Shown in pieces: positions 25,917 through 35,393 of a stretch of 64,000 nt of DNA. Position 1 is the stretch's first letter. The number at the start of each line of letters is the position of its first letter. The notes under the pieces are model-generated. The model ran no database searches. It had not been told where the DNA came from and saw only the letters and a list, made by a program, of their open reading frames with translations. The translations under genes were made by a program, and so were the position numbers. Where the stretch lies: the NCBI RefSeq assembly GCF_020386615.1, contig NZ_CP077769.1:1-64000 (forward strand), given 5' to 3'. The stretch comes from Chitinophaga pendula. GTDB lineage: Bacteria; Bacteroidota; Bacteroidia; Chitinophagales; Chitinophagaceae.

Positions 25917-27764
25917 ATGCAGAAAGGTGCAATACGCGTACAAACGGAGAACATCTTCCCCATTATCAAAAAGTTCCTGTACTCAGATCATGAGATCTTT
26001 ATCCGCGAGCTGGTGAGCAATGCCGTGGATGCGACCCAAAAACTGAAAACCCTGGCCAGTGTTGGAGAGTTTAAAGGCGAACTCGGTTCTATCGATATTG
26101 AGATCAAGCTGGACAAAGAAAATAAGACGCTGACCATCTCCGACAGGGGGATTGGTATGACAGCGGAAGAGGTAGATAAATACATCAACCAGGTGGCTTT
26201 TTCCGGTGCGGAGGAGTTCCTGAACAAATATAAAGGACAAGGTGACGGTACGAATATCATCGGTCACTTTGGTCTGGGCTTCTATTCTTCCTTTATGGTG
26301 AGCGACCGGGTGGAGATCATCACGAAGTCATTCCGTGAGGGCGCCGCGCCTGTTCGCTGGGAGTGTGATGGTAGTCCGGAGTATACCCTGGAGGAGACCA
26401 GCAAAGAAGAAAGAGGTTCTGATATGGTATTACATATCAACGAAGAGAGTGCAGAATTCCTGGATGAGCATCGTATCCGCACCATCCTGGAGAAGTTCTG
26501 TAAATTCCTGCCTGTGCCGGTGAAATTTGAAGATAAGCAGATCAACAACCCGACACCTGCATGGACCAAGAAACCTAGCGAGCTGACAGCAGAAGACTAT
26601 CAGCACTTCTATAAAGAGCTGTATCCGTTTTCCGAGCCTCCTATCTTCTGGATACACTTGAACGTGGATTATCCGTTTAACCTGACCGGTATCCTCTATT
26701 TCCCCAAGATCACCAAAAGCTACGAAATACAGAAAGATAAGATCAACCTGTATTCCAACCAGGTATATGTAACCGACGAGGTAAAAGATATCGTACCTGA
26801 GTTCCTGATGTTGCTGCATGGTGTGATCGACAGCCCGGATATCCCGCTGAACGTAAGCCGCAGCTACCTGCAGGGTGATCCGAACGTGAAAAAGATCAAC
26901 GCCCACATCACCAAAAAAGTAGCCGACAAACTGGATGAGATGTTCCGTAACGACCGGAAAGATTTCGAATCCAAATGGGAATCCATCGGGCTGTTTGTGA
27001 AGTACGGTATGATGATGGATGACAAGTTCATGGACAAGGCTAATAAGTTTCACCTGATGCAGGATGTAGACGGTGACACTTTCTATACTCTTGAAGAATA
27101 CCGTACCGCTACTGCTGCTTTGCAGACCAACAAAGAAGAAAAGCTGGTGATCTTATATGCCACCAACGCGGTACAACAGGACAGCTACATCCAGGAAGCG
27201 AAAGCAAAAGGATATAAAGTAGTGAAGCTGGATACCCTGATCGACGCTGCATTCATCAACAGCGTAGAACACAAATGGGAAAAGGTACAGTTTTCCCGTG
27301 TAGATGCAGACATCGCAGATAACCTGATCGACAAGGAAGAGAAAAACGAGAGCGTACTGACAGAAGAACAAAGCAATCAGCTCCAGGAGATATTCAAAGG
27401 TCAGATCGCACAACCTAATATCAAAGTAGAACTGAAAGGTCTGAGCACCAGCGCACAGCCGGTGATCGTAACCCGTCCGGAGTTCATGCGTCGTATGAAA
27501 GATATGGCAGCTAATGGTGGTGGCGGTATGAGCTGGTATGCCAGCATGCCAGATGATATCAACATGACGGTGAATGCCAATCACCCGATCTACCAACACA
27601 TCCTGCAACAGGAAGATGCAGACCTGCAACAAAAGCTGGTACGCAACCTGGCAGACCTGGCATTGCTGTCGCAGCACCTGCTGACCGGTGCTGACCTGAC
27701 AGCGTTCGTAAACCGGAGTGTGGAATTACTCGGTGGCGAGCAGAAAAGCGTATTACAATCATAA
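25917..27764 (+). CDS. htpG: Molecular chaperone HtpG (Hsp90)
   Basis: 615 aa, the normal bacterial length. The GHKL ATP-binding site is intact: Glu31, Asn35 and Asp38 in ELVSNAVDA, then ISDRGIGM and GHFGLGFYSSF. The middle domain (from about residue 220, NLTGILYFPKI, and VSRSYLQGD) and the C-terminal dimerisation domain are complete. HtpG is a dimeric ATP-dependent chaperone in the cytoplasm. The sequence upstream, AACCTTTG at 25875-25882, is one mismatch from a -7 element. Single gene, closed by the terminator at 27875. Confidence 0.97.
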   Translation: MQKGAIRVQTENIFPIIKKFLYSDHEIFIRELVSNAVDATQKLKTLASVGEFKGELGSIDIEIKLDKENKTLTISDRGIGMTAEEVDKYINQVAFSGAEEFLNKYKGQGDGTNIIGHFGLGFYSSFMVSDRVEIITKSFREGAAPVRWECDGSPEYTLEETSKEERGSDMVLHINEESAEFLDEHRIRTILEKFCKFLPVPVKFEDKQINNPTPAWTKKPSELTAEDYQHFYKELYPFSEPPIFWIHLNVDYPFNLTGILYFPKITKSYEIQKDKINLYSNQVYVTDEVKDIVPEFLMLLHGVIDSPDIPLNVSRSYLQGDPNVKKINAHITKKVADKLDEMFRNDRKDFESKWESIGLFVKYGMMMDDKFMDKANKFHLMQDVDGDTFYTLEEYRTATAALQTNKEEKLVILYATNAVQQDSYIQEAKAKGYKVVKLDTLIDAAFINSVEHKWEKVQFSRVDADIADNLIDKEEKNESVLTEEQSNQLQEIFKGQIAQPNIKVELKGLSTSAQPVIVTRPEFMRRMKDMAANGGGGMSWYASMPDDINMTVNANHPIYQHILQQEDADLQQKLVRNLADLALLSQHLLTGADLTAFVNRSVELLGGEQKSVLQS

Positions 27765-27874
27765 ATAATTACTGGTATGATTTTCGCTGAAGCATCCGAC
27801 CAAAGAATAACAGATAGGCAAACCATTTATTTCTATAGCTTGCTTTAAGCAAAGAACATATTGTAAAACCGAGG

Positions 27875-27906
27875 GCACCAAGCATATGCTTGGTGCTTTT
27901 TTTTTT
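27875..27906 (+). terminator. Intrinsic terminator of htpG
   Basis: The self-complementary GCACCAAGCATATGCTTGGTGC (22 bp, 27875-27896 including the turn) is followed by ten T. It lies about 110 bp after the htpG stop. Confidence 0.92.
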
Positions 27907-28306
27907 GAGAAAGCTTGTAAGAAAGGATGTTTTGAATAATTGAAGGGTATGTGTTTATTTTGTTGTTAACCGTTTCTGTAGTAGTTGTACTGTTCTTCAG
28001 TTTACCAATTTTGTGAAGGGAAAGGAGATACTGAAGATGTTACTTGTGTGAATTTTGTTATCAGATTTATTATGTTTCCGGGGAGTGGATCAAAAGTATT
28101 GCCACAACAAAAATGCAGAAGATGATATTTGTTGTTAATAGATCATAGGTTAGTTTGTCGAAGGGTAACATGCATATCTATTTACTTAGAAGACAAAAGG
28201 AGCTCAAAGAGCTGAAGGTTGCAGGGTTTGCATTATGGAAGACTGTACCTGGTGTTTTCGAAGATTAGCTATATGGCGTTTTTGATTGATCCGTTAAAGA
28301 TATTTT
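27907..28306. other. Largely empty intergenic stretch with one doubtful small ORF
   Basis: A 32-codon frame at 28170-28268 (plus strand, MHIYLLRRQKELKEL...) is the only coding-like segment. It has no recognisable promoter or family and may be a remnant of a lost gene. No repeat, RNA or mobile element was recognised in the rest. Confidence 0.5.
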
Positions 28307-28344
28307 AACACAAAAGCCGGCTGATAAAGCCGGCTTTTGTGTTT
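28307..28344 (-). terminator. Terminator of the susCD-GDPD operon
   Basis: AACACAAAAGCCGGC (28307-28321) and GCCGGCTTTTGTGTT (28329-28343 or so) are perfect inverted repeats around a 7-nt loop. The T-rich part lies within the stem (GGCTTTTGTGTT), so the lower stem can act as the U tract. It ends the minus-strand transcript 25 bp after the phosphodiesterase stop. Confidence 0.75.
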
Positions 28345-28368
28345 TAGAAGAAGAGTTGTTACGGCATT

Positions 28369-29220
28369 TTAATGATACAGGTCTTTGCTGATCAGGTAAG
28401 CCTTTAATAGTGCTGGCTGGTCTGTCTGAATGATGTTGGCACCATGTTTCAATACTTCTTCAAATGCGGCTGTGTTACCACCGGCTGCATCTTTATCTAT
28501 GTCACCTAATGCATTTACCCATACGCGGGCGCCTTTGGATTTGATGAACTGGATAGTAGTGTCGTTATGATGTGATTCATCGATGTGAATGGCTTCGATG
28601 GACGTATTGCGCAGTATTTGTTCTGCTTCTTTGGCGCTATGTGTTCTGAACAGGACCATAGAGGTGGGGGCATAGCTTTTCAAGTATTCCAGGTGATCTG
28701 ATTCGGAGAGGAAGTACAGGCATTGGGAGACCATGCCTGTTTTGTTTACGGTGTTGATCAGTGCTTCGGGACAATCGGTGGATTTGATATCCAGGTCGAT
28801 CATGATCTTTCCTTTTGCGAGTGTCAGTGCTTCTTCGAGTGTAGGCACCTTTTCTTCTGTGACAGTGCCATTGTGTTTCAATCGTAGTTGTTTGATCTGT
28901 GCCAGTGTCATGTTATGTACAAGGCCTTTGCCGCTGGTGGTGCGATCTACGCTTTTGTCGTGCATGACTACGGGTACGCCGTCTTTAGTACAGCGAACAT
29001 CCAGTTCGATGATGTCGATGCCTATTTCGATCGCTTTTTTGAATGCAGCGATGGAGTTCTCAGGAGCTTCCAGGTGCGCGCCGCGATGGCTGGCAATCAT
29101 GATCACTTTGGATGACTTGTCATGGAACGCTTTGGTGATAGCAGGAAGGCGGTTGTCCTGTGCTTTGGCAAAGGTGATGCTGAACAGGAAAGAAAGTAAC
29201 AGGAAAATATTTCTCTGCAT
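28369..29220 (-). CDS. Secreted glycerophosphodiester phosphodiesterase
   Basis: 283 aa. Signal peptide about residues 1-20 (cleavage after FAKA), so periplasmic. The GDPD signature is complete: ASHRGAHLEAPENSIAAF with His45-Arg46 and Glu51, IELDVRCTKDGVPVVMHD with the metal-binding Glu-x-Asp and the second His. Enzymes of this family hydrolyse glycerophosphodiesters (deacylated phospholipid head groups) to sn-glycerol 3-phosphate and an alcohol. It is the last gene of a minus-strand run after SusC and SusD, 28 bp behind susD, which suggests that the imported or surface-bound ligand is a glycerophosphodiester or a polymer containing one. Confidence 0.93.
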   Translation of the reverse strand: MQRNIFLLLSFLFSITFAKAQDNRLPAITKAFHDKSSKVIMIASHRGAHLEAPENSIAAFKKAIEIGIDIIELDVRCTKDGVPVVMHDKSVDRTTSGKGLVHNMTLAQIKQLRLKHNGTVTEEKVPTLEEALTLAKGKIMIDLDIKSTDCPEALINTVNKTGMVSQCLYFLSESDHLEYLKSYAPTSMVLFRTHSAKEAEQILRNTSIEAIHIDESHHNDTTIQFIKSKGARVWVNALGDIDKDAAGGNTAAFEEVLKHGANIIQTDQPALLKAYLISKDLYH

Positions 29221-29248
29221 ATAATTGTATTTAGTGAGTGATCAAGTA

Positions 29249-31030
29249 TTAATAGTAGCCGATATTCTGCTCTTCCTGGATGGGACCACGGGGATCGAGG
29301 CGGTCGATATGTGTCTGCGGAATAGGACGCAGTATGTGAAAGGGACGGATATTACTCGCATCGGGATTGTATTTCTTTACCCGCTCTTCCAGCTTCTCAC
29401 AACGAACAAGGTCTTCAAAGCGGTTGAGTTCTCCTAACATTTCACGGCCACGTTCTTCGAGTATGTAATCAACGAACTGACCGCTGATGTCTGCCGGCGT
29501 TATTTTCATCTGTTCTACGGTGGACTTGGTACGGTCTGCATAACTACCCCCTTCAAATGTCCAGTACTGGATGGTCTTAGCCTCACCTTCTTTATAGGCG
29601 GCACGCTCACGTACCTGGTTGATATATTGTGCGGCTTTGTCGAAAATACCTTTTCGTCCGTAAGCTTCTGCCAGTATCAGCAACGTTTCGGCGTAACGCA
29701 TTACGACCCAGTCGCGGCTACCGTTCGTTTCGTTAGTGGTAGGACGGGAAGCATCGAGCCATTTGCGTAGTCCTGGGAACAGATTGTTCATTGTAAAGGG
29801 ACGATAAGTATTTTGCGGGATGTAGACAGCAAAACGTTTGTGTTCCTGTATTGCAGCGTTCAGATCGGTGGAAGAAGCATAATATACCGGTGAGAAATAG
29901 AGCGCCGTATCGCCTACCTGTACATTGATGCTGTTGCCGGCAGTGGTAACGATATTGGTAGCGGCTTTATTGGCGATGTATCCCCATACAAATGATTTCA
30001 CGAAGCGGGAATCGTACTTACGGGTGCTGCCGAATAGTCCTTCATACACATATGGTGTAGGGCGTACCCGGCGGTAAGGACGGCCATATTCTACAGAGCG
30101 TTGCATGATCTTGGTGTTGATCGCATCATATTGTGGTACATGGTACAGGTGCATCTGGTTGCCACTGCCATTACTCAGCTGATTGGTGCTGAACTGTACG
30201 GCGAAGATCACTTCACTGTTCACCTGGTTGCTGATATCAAATAGTTTGGCGAAATCGGCTACGAGGGAATAGGTACCTAGTTTTTTATCGGCGATCATGC
30301 CAGCGTAATAGATGACGCTATCGAGGTCGGTTGCTTTGGTGCCGCGGATGGCGGTCTGAGTGCCTGACAGCGCACTTCCTCTGGCCAGGTATACCTTACT
30401 CAGGAGATGAGCTGCAGCGGCTTTATGTGCACGACCTTGGGCAGCGGCTACCTGTGGCAAATTATCGAAAGCGAATACGAGGTCTGTGATGATGGCTTCG
30501 TATACTGTTTTAACAGGCGCCCGTTTGAAATCCGTTTTTACCTTATTGAGGGATTCAAATACCAAAGGAATATTACCGAAGTGTTGTACGAGGTCGAAGT
30601 AGTAATAGGCACGCAGGAACCGGGCTTCCGCTTCGGCTTCCGTTTTTCTTTTTGCCTGCATATTTACCTTCGGTAAATAATTGACAACGATATTACATTC
30701 AGAGATGCCTTTATAGTGATAATCCCAGTAGTCGGCTACTTTTCCTTCGAGGGAAGATAAGGTGGCGAGGTACTGGTTGAAGGATGGGTTGCCATCCGAT
30801 CCTAGTGTGAACAGGTCGGTGCCGGCGTCGGAAAAGGTGAGGGCACGTTCGCTGGAAACACCGGGCCTGAGGGAGTTATACGCGGCGGTTAACGCGCCTT
30901 CGATCCCTTTTTCGGTTTCGTATAGCTGGTACGAAACGTCAGAGATCACTTCTTCCTGTAAGTACTTTTTACAGGCGGTAAAAGAAAGCACCAGCAATGA
31001 TGCCATCACACAACAAAGTATCTTTTTCAT
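29249..31030 (-). CDS. RagB/SusD-family surface nutrient-binding lipoprotein
   Basis: 593 aa from the ATG at 31030 (MKKILCC); an in-frame ATG four codons upstream, at 31042, is an alternative. Lipobox FTAC followed by KK gives an outer-membrane lipoprotein. SusD-like features: N-terminal TPR-type helices with EAEARFLRAYYYFDLVQHFGNIPLV (about residues 135-160) and the C-terminal family segment with ILEERGREMLGELNRFEDLVR. SusD proteins cap the SusC transporter and bind the ligand outside the cell. The gene lies 15-27 bp behind susC. The ligand is unknown; the downstream phosphodiesterase hints at a phosphodiester-containing compound rather than a plain glycan. Confidence 0.95.
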   Translation of the reverse strand: MKKILCCVMASLLVLSFTACKKYLQEEVISDVSYQLYETEKGIEGALTAAYNSLRPGVSSERALTFSDAGTDLFTLGSDGNPSFNQYLATLSSLEGKVADYWDYHYKGISECNIVVNYLPKVNMQAKRKTEAEAEARFLRAYYYFDLVQHFGNIPLVFESLNKVKTDFKRAPVKTVYEAIITDLVFAFDNLPQVAAAQGRAHKAAAAHLLSKVYLARGSALSGTQTAIRGTKATDLDSVIYYAGMIADKKLGTYSLVADFAKLFDISNQVNSEVIFAVQFSTNQLSNGSGNQMHLYHVPQYDAINTKIMQRSVEYGRPYRRVRPTPYVYEGLFGSTRKYDSRFVKSFVWGYIANKAATNIVTTAGNSINVQVGDTALYFSPVYYASSTDLNAAIQEHKRFAVYIPQNTYRPFTMNNLFPGLRKWLDASRPTTNETNGSRDWVVMRYAETLLILAEAYGRKGIFDKAAQYINQVRERAAYKEGEAKTIQYWTFEGGSYADRTKSTVEQMKITPADISGQFVDYILEERGREMLGELNRFEDLVRCEKLEERVKKYNPDASNIRPFHILRPIPQTHIDRLDPRGPIQEEQNIGYY

Positions 31031-31057
31031 ATACTGAAACATTTTCTTGGTATCCGG

Positions 31058-34000
31058 TTAAAAAGAAAGGTTCACACCCAGGAGATATGTTACCACACTT
31101 GGTTCATCGAAGCCGGTGGCGCCTTCAGGGTCTGTACCGGGGAATTTGGTGAACAGGAAAGGATTCTGTACGCTGGCATAGATGCGGCATCTTTCCAGGA
31201 ATGCCCTTCGTAACAGCTGTTTTGGCAGGGAATAACCTACCGTGATATTCTTTACCCGCACGAATGATCCGTTGTAGTAATTGAGGGTGCTGAGATAGTT
31301 AAGACCTGCGGTACCCAGCAGCGGACGAGGATATTGATTGCTGGCGTTGTCGGGTGTCCAGTAGTTCAGTTTAGGCTGATTGTAACGACCATCAAATCGC
31401 ATGTCGAGATCATGGTTGATAGTCTGCCCGAACATACCTACCAGGAATAGGGAGGCATCGAAGTTTTTGTACTTAAAGTTGTGTGCCCAGCTGGCAGTCC
31501 ATTTGGGGTCCCGTTGCCCGATAATGTATCGGTCATTGGCATCGATCTTATAGTCGCCGTTACGATCCAGCGGGCGGATATCTCCCGGTTTGAAGGTAGC
31601 GCCGTTGGCGTTATACTTTGCCATCTCGGCTTTATCCTCTGGAGTGTTCTGCCAGATGCCATTAAAGCCCAGGTCGTAAAATACATTCACCGGTTGGCCG
31701 ATGAACCAGTTGGCGCCAATGTCATCTTTTTTACCATTATATAGTTCCAGGATCTCTTGTTTGTTGACACTGAGTATCCAATCGGAACGCCATTCAAAAT
31801 CCCGGGTGCGCATATTGATGGTATTGAGGCTCAGCTCAATACCTCTGTTGCGCGTTTTACCCACATTGGATAAGATGGTGGAGAAGCCGGAAGCGGTAGG
31901 GAGCTGGCGATCCAGCAACAGGTTATAGGTGTTTTGTACATAGGCTTCGATACTTCCTGAGATACGACCATCCAACAGGCTGATGTCGACACCAGCGTTG
32001 TATGCTTCGGTTGTTTCCCAGGTGAGGAAGGGGTTGATCATTTCGATGGGAGTAAAACCAAGGGCAGATGTTTCGCCGAATACATAACGGATGGTATTGA
32101 GTTTACCCCATGTTTTGTAAGGGTCTATGCCGGAGTTGCCGGTACGTCCCCAGCCGACGCGGAATTTCAGGTCGTTGATGGCGGAGACATCTTTCAGGAA
32201 ATGCTCGCTTTTTGCGCGCCAGGCGAGTGCTACGGAAGGGAAGACTACCCATTTTCTGCCGGTTGCGAGGCGGGAGGAGCCATCATAACGGGCAGAAACG
32301 GTGGCCAGGTATTTCCCTTTATAGCCATAGTTTAATCGTCCCATAAAGGAGGCCAGGGCCCACCGGGACAGCCTGCTGCTGACACCGTTAATAGTGAGGG
32401 CACTTCCGACATTGTAATATTGTTGTTCGTCGTAAGGCAGTTCTTTCACGGAGATATTGGCAGATTCTATTTTTTCGGACTGTATAGATTGCAGCAGCGT
32501 AGCATAGATGGAATGATCGCGGCCTATGGTGTTATTATAACTGAGGATGTTTTCAAGTGTGTACATAAACCTCCGGTCTGTGCCGTTGGCGGCAGAAGAA
32601 GGTGCGAAGCCACCTGCGCTGGCAGTATTCTCTCCGTTGAAATCATAGTTCCGCCATGCGCGGTAGTCCAGTGCCAGGTTGGTACGGAACTTCAGTGCAC
32701 GGGCAAGGTCTACCTCCATGAAATAGTTGCCAAGTAAGCGATCCTGTTTCCGTACTCTTTTCGTCTTACCGAAGTTGGTAACGGGATTTGGGGTACGGGT
32801 ATTGTTGGTCGGGAACATGGCCAGCGTGGTACCATCTTCTTCGTAAGGTGATGCCAGCGGGTTAAAACTTTTCAGGCCATACCCGTCGAATACATCGGAC
32901 CAGCCGGCATTCTGGTTGGAGTTGGAATAGTTCATCTGCGTACCGATACGGATGAATTTTGCGATGTCATGTTCGGCATTCAACCGTATAGAATAGCGGG
33001 TAAAGTCCTGGTCTTTCACTACACCTTTGTTATTAAAATAATCGGCTGACAGCAGGAAGCGGGTAGGCTCGCTGCCGCCGCGTACACTTACCTGGTGGTC
33101 CTGTATTACGCCGTCGCGGAGACCATAGCTCAGCCAGTCGGTGCTTTGCAATTTGGAAGGATCGTAGGTACCGCTTTCCCAGGCCCGTTGCATGTTCTTA
33201 TACATGTAGGGAGTGGCGACCAGTTGTTCGTTCTTAAAGTCCAGTTCTTTGTTTGGTTTACCGTCATAGGTGCCACCCAGTGCATTGCGTTGTGCTTCGC
33301 GGGAGTATGCTACGAATTCGGCGGCGTTCATCAACTCCGGTAGGGGTTGATATTTTTGGATGCCATAGTAGCTATTGAACTCTACGATGGTTTTTCCCTT
33401 TCTGCCCTTTTTAGTAGTGATAAGTACCACCCCATTGGCGCCACGATTACCATAGATAGCGGTGGCGGATGCGTCCTTCAATATCTCGATAGATTCAATA
33501 TCGTTCGGGCTGATCATGTTGATCGCATCTACGAAAGGAACGCCATCTACTACATACAGTGGGGCATTGTCGCCTTTGATGGAGCGATTACCACGGATGC
33601 GTACTTCGGCCATGCTGCCCGGCTTCCAGGATTGAGTCTGTACGACTACGCCGGAGGCGCGGCCTTGCAGCACCTGTGTGACATCAGCGGCGGCTACTTC
33701 GACGATCTTGTCTGACTTTATAGAGCTGACGGCACCGGTGAGATCCCGCTTTTTTACAGCGCCATAGCCGATAACGACGATCTCGTTCAGACCTGACAGC
33801 ACTTCTTTCATTCGGATCAGTAGTCCGTTGTTGACGCCTGTTTTTACTTCGAAGTTCCGTATCTGCTGTTGCTGATAGCCGACATGGGAGAAGGTGAAAT
33901 GATATTTGTTGCCAGTAACAAGGCCTGTTATCGTAAAGGCACCTTTATCATCGCTAAAGAAAGCAGGTGTTTCTTTAGCCGTACCGGCTGTAACGGTGAT

Positions 34001-34147
34001 GGTTACGCCACTGATGGGCTCACCATTTTCGGCTGTCACCATGCCATTCACCTGAGCTTTTGACTGTGCCTGGATGGAGGAAGTCCAGCATAGGGCTATT
34101 AACCCCAGGCTGCACCATTTGACAATCTTTCGTAGTTGTGTTCTCAT
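31058..34147 (-). CDS. SusC/RagA-family TonB-dependent outer-membrane transporter
   Basis: 1029 aa from ATG 34147 (MRTQLRKIVKWC); an in-frame ATG at 34171 would add eight residues ahead of the signal peptide. After the signal (cleaved near SSIQAQ) comes a CarboxypepD_reg-like domain (about residues 35-110), the SusC plug with EVVVIGYGAVKKRDLTGAVSSI-type sequence (about 115-225, ending VLITTKKG) and a 22-strand barrel to the C-terminal YLLGVNLSF. No secretin/TonB short N-terminal (STN) domain is seen between signal peptide and regulatory domain. It forms a TonB-driven import pair with the SusD lipoprotein that follows. The FecR and ECF sigma genes directly upstream point to inducible expression. 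Confidence 0.96.
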   Translation of the reverse strand: MRTQLRKIVKWCSLGLIALCWTSSIQAQSKAQVNGMVTAENGEPISGVTITVTAGTAKETPAFFSDDKGAFTITGLVTGNKYHFTFSHVGYQQQQIRNFEVKTGVNNGLLIRMKEVLSGLNEIVVIGYGAVKKRDLTGAVSSIKSDKIVEVAAADVTQVLQGRASGVVVQTQSWKPGSMAEVRIRGNRSIKGDNAPLYVVDGVPFVDAINMISPNDIESIEILKDASATAIYGNRGANGVVLITTKKGRKGKTIVEFNSYYGIQKYQPLPELMNAAEFVAYSREAQRNALGGTYDGKPNKELDFKNEQLVATPYMYKNMQRAWESGTYDPSKLQSTDWLSYGLRDGVIQDHQVSVRGGSEPTRFLLSADYFNNKGVVKDQDFTRYSIRLNAEHDIAKFIRIGTQMNYSNSNQNAGWSDVFDGYGLKSFNPLASPYEEDGTTLAMFPTNNTRTPNPVTNFGKTKRVRKQDRLLGNYFMEVDLARALKFRTNLALDYRAWRNYDFNGENTASAGGFAPSSAANGTDRRFMYTLENILSYNNTIGRDHSIYATLLQSIQSEKIESANISVKELPYDEQQYYNVGSALTINGVSSRLSRWALASFMGRLNYGYKGKYLATVSARYDGSSRLATGRKWVVFPSVALAWRAKSEHFLKDVSAINDLKFRVGWGRTGNSGIDPYKTWGKLNTIRYVFGETSALGFTPIEMINPFLTWETTEAYNAGVDISLLDGRISGSIEAYVQNTYNLLLDRQLPTASGFSTILSNVGKTRNRGIELSLNTINMRTRDFEWRSDWILSVNKQEILELYNGKKDDIGANWFIGQPVNVFYDLGFNGIWQNTPEDKAEMAKYNANGATFKPGDIRPLDRNGDYKIDANDRYIIGQRDPKWTASWAHNFKYKNFDASLFLVGMFGQTINHDLDMRFDGRYNQPKLNYWTPDNASNQYPRPLLGTAGLNYLSTLNYYNGSFVRVKNITVGYSLPKQLLRRAFLERCRIYASVQNPFLFTKFPGTDPEGATGFDEPSVVTYLLGVNLSF

Positions 34148-34221
34148 ATAGTATTGTTTGTGTATGTGCATAGTTGTCCCATTCGCCCTTAGGCGTTGCC
34201 GTTGTCCCTTCCGGCTGATAA

Positions 34222-35322
34222 TTATTGTTTGCTGACTGTGATCGTGTCCCCGTTTTTGTTAAACGACAGTTTATTTAAGGTCCGGAGTATTGACAAGGTG
34301 GTCTCCAGGGAATCGGAGGCCGGGAATGATCCGGTTACCTGTTCTTTATTGATTGCTGCAGTTTCGTATCGGAAATGTACCTGATAGCGTTGTCCCAGTT
34401 GTGTTAATACTTTTGGTAGTGGTGTCTGTGTAAATTGCAGGTTGCCATTATTATCTGCAAGTGTAGCGCCTGTATTGGTCAGATTGGTGATATTAGACTG
34501 TTTTGTGAATGGGCGTACCTGGTATTCTTTATGTAAAGGATCGATGCGGCATTCTTCTCCCGGCTGGAGGTAAATATTTTTCATTGTCCACTGCTGTGTA
34601 GCAGATCGCACTACTACTTTTCCTTCAAACAGTTGTACAAGTACCTGCTGTTCTTTTTTTGTATTGACCATGAACCGGGTACCTAATGCGGTAGTTGCTA
34701 TATTGGCGGTATAGACGGTAAATGGTTTGTCGCTGTTGGCGGCTACCTGGAACCAGGCTTGTCCTGATAGGCGTATTTCTCTTTTATTGTTTGGGAATCC
34801 CTTGTAATAGGTAATCGCGCTGCCTTTGGCCAGTATTACTATGGAACTGTCTTCCAGTGTGATGGTTTGCCGGGTAGCCTGGTTGTTGGTATATCGTTGT
34901 ATTTGTTTGGCGGCGGGCGTATCGATCTTTACTTGTGCTATTGATGGTACCCGGGTCTTTGAAGCGGGTGGTTGTGCATATAACAGGAAGAGTATTCCTG
35001 CGACTGCTGCTGCTGCTGCGGCTCCCCACCATTTTACGTGACGGGAGAGGAAGAAGACTTTTTTGTTCGCAGGTTGTGGTGTGTGTATATCGTTCACCTG
35101 CATTCTTTCGTAGAGTCGCTGTAGTAAGGCCGTTGACTGATCGGCGGAGAGATATGTTTTTCCTGTATCCACATCTTGGTCGAATTCCTGCCTTAATGCG
35201 TTTTTCCATGCTGCTTCGTCACGCAGCAGCTGATCGAGGAAATCTAGTTTCTCGGTGGCGGTGAGTGTCTCTTTCCAGACTTTTTCGATGGACTTTTTGT
35301 AATGCGCTATCATGTGATGCAA
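34222..35322 (-). CDS. FecR-family anti-sigma factor
   Basis: 366 aa. An N-terminal cytoplasmic part (about residues 1-95), one TM helix (about 98-116), a periplasmic FecR domain (about 160-255) and a C-terminal DUF4974 domain (about 295-366, LPKVLTQLGQRYQVHFRYE). In this class the periplasmic part senses the state of a TonB-dependent transporter and controls the cognate ECF sigma factor across the membrane. The sigma gene lies immediately upstream (71 bp) and the SusC gene immediately downstream, the standard layout of a Bacteroidota sigma/anti-sigma-controlled uptake locus. An alternative start three codons in (MIAHYKK) is possible. Confidence 0.94.
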   Translation of the reverse strand: MHHMIAHYKKSIEKVWKETLTATEKLDFLDQLLRDEAAWKNALRQEFDQDVDTGKTYLSADQSTALLQRLYERMQVNDIHTPQPANKKVFFLSRHVKWWGAAAAAAVAGILFLLYAQPPASKTRVPSIAQVKIDTPAAKQIQRYTNNQATRQTITLEDSSIVILAKGSAITYYKGFPNNKREIRLSGQAWFQVAANSDKPFTVYTANIATTALGTRFMVNTKKEQQVLVQLFEGKVVVRSATQQWTMKNIYLQPGEECRIDPLHKEYQVRPFTKQSNITNLTNTGATLADNNGNLQFTQTPLPKVLTQLGQRYQVHFRYETAAINKEQVTGSFPASDSLETTLSILRTLNKLSFNKNGDTITVSKQ

Positions 35323-35393
35323 GTGCGTGTCTTCATTAGTAAATACTACGAAGCGGGAAAAAGGGGATGCCGTTTTATGTTACCAAATTGTTA

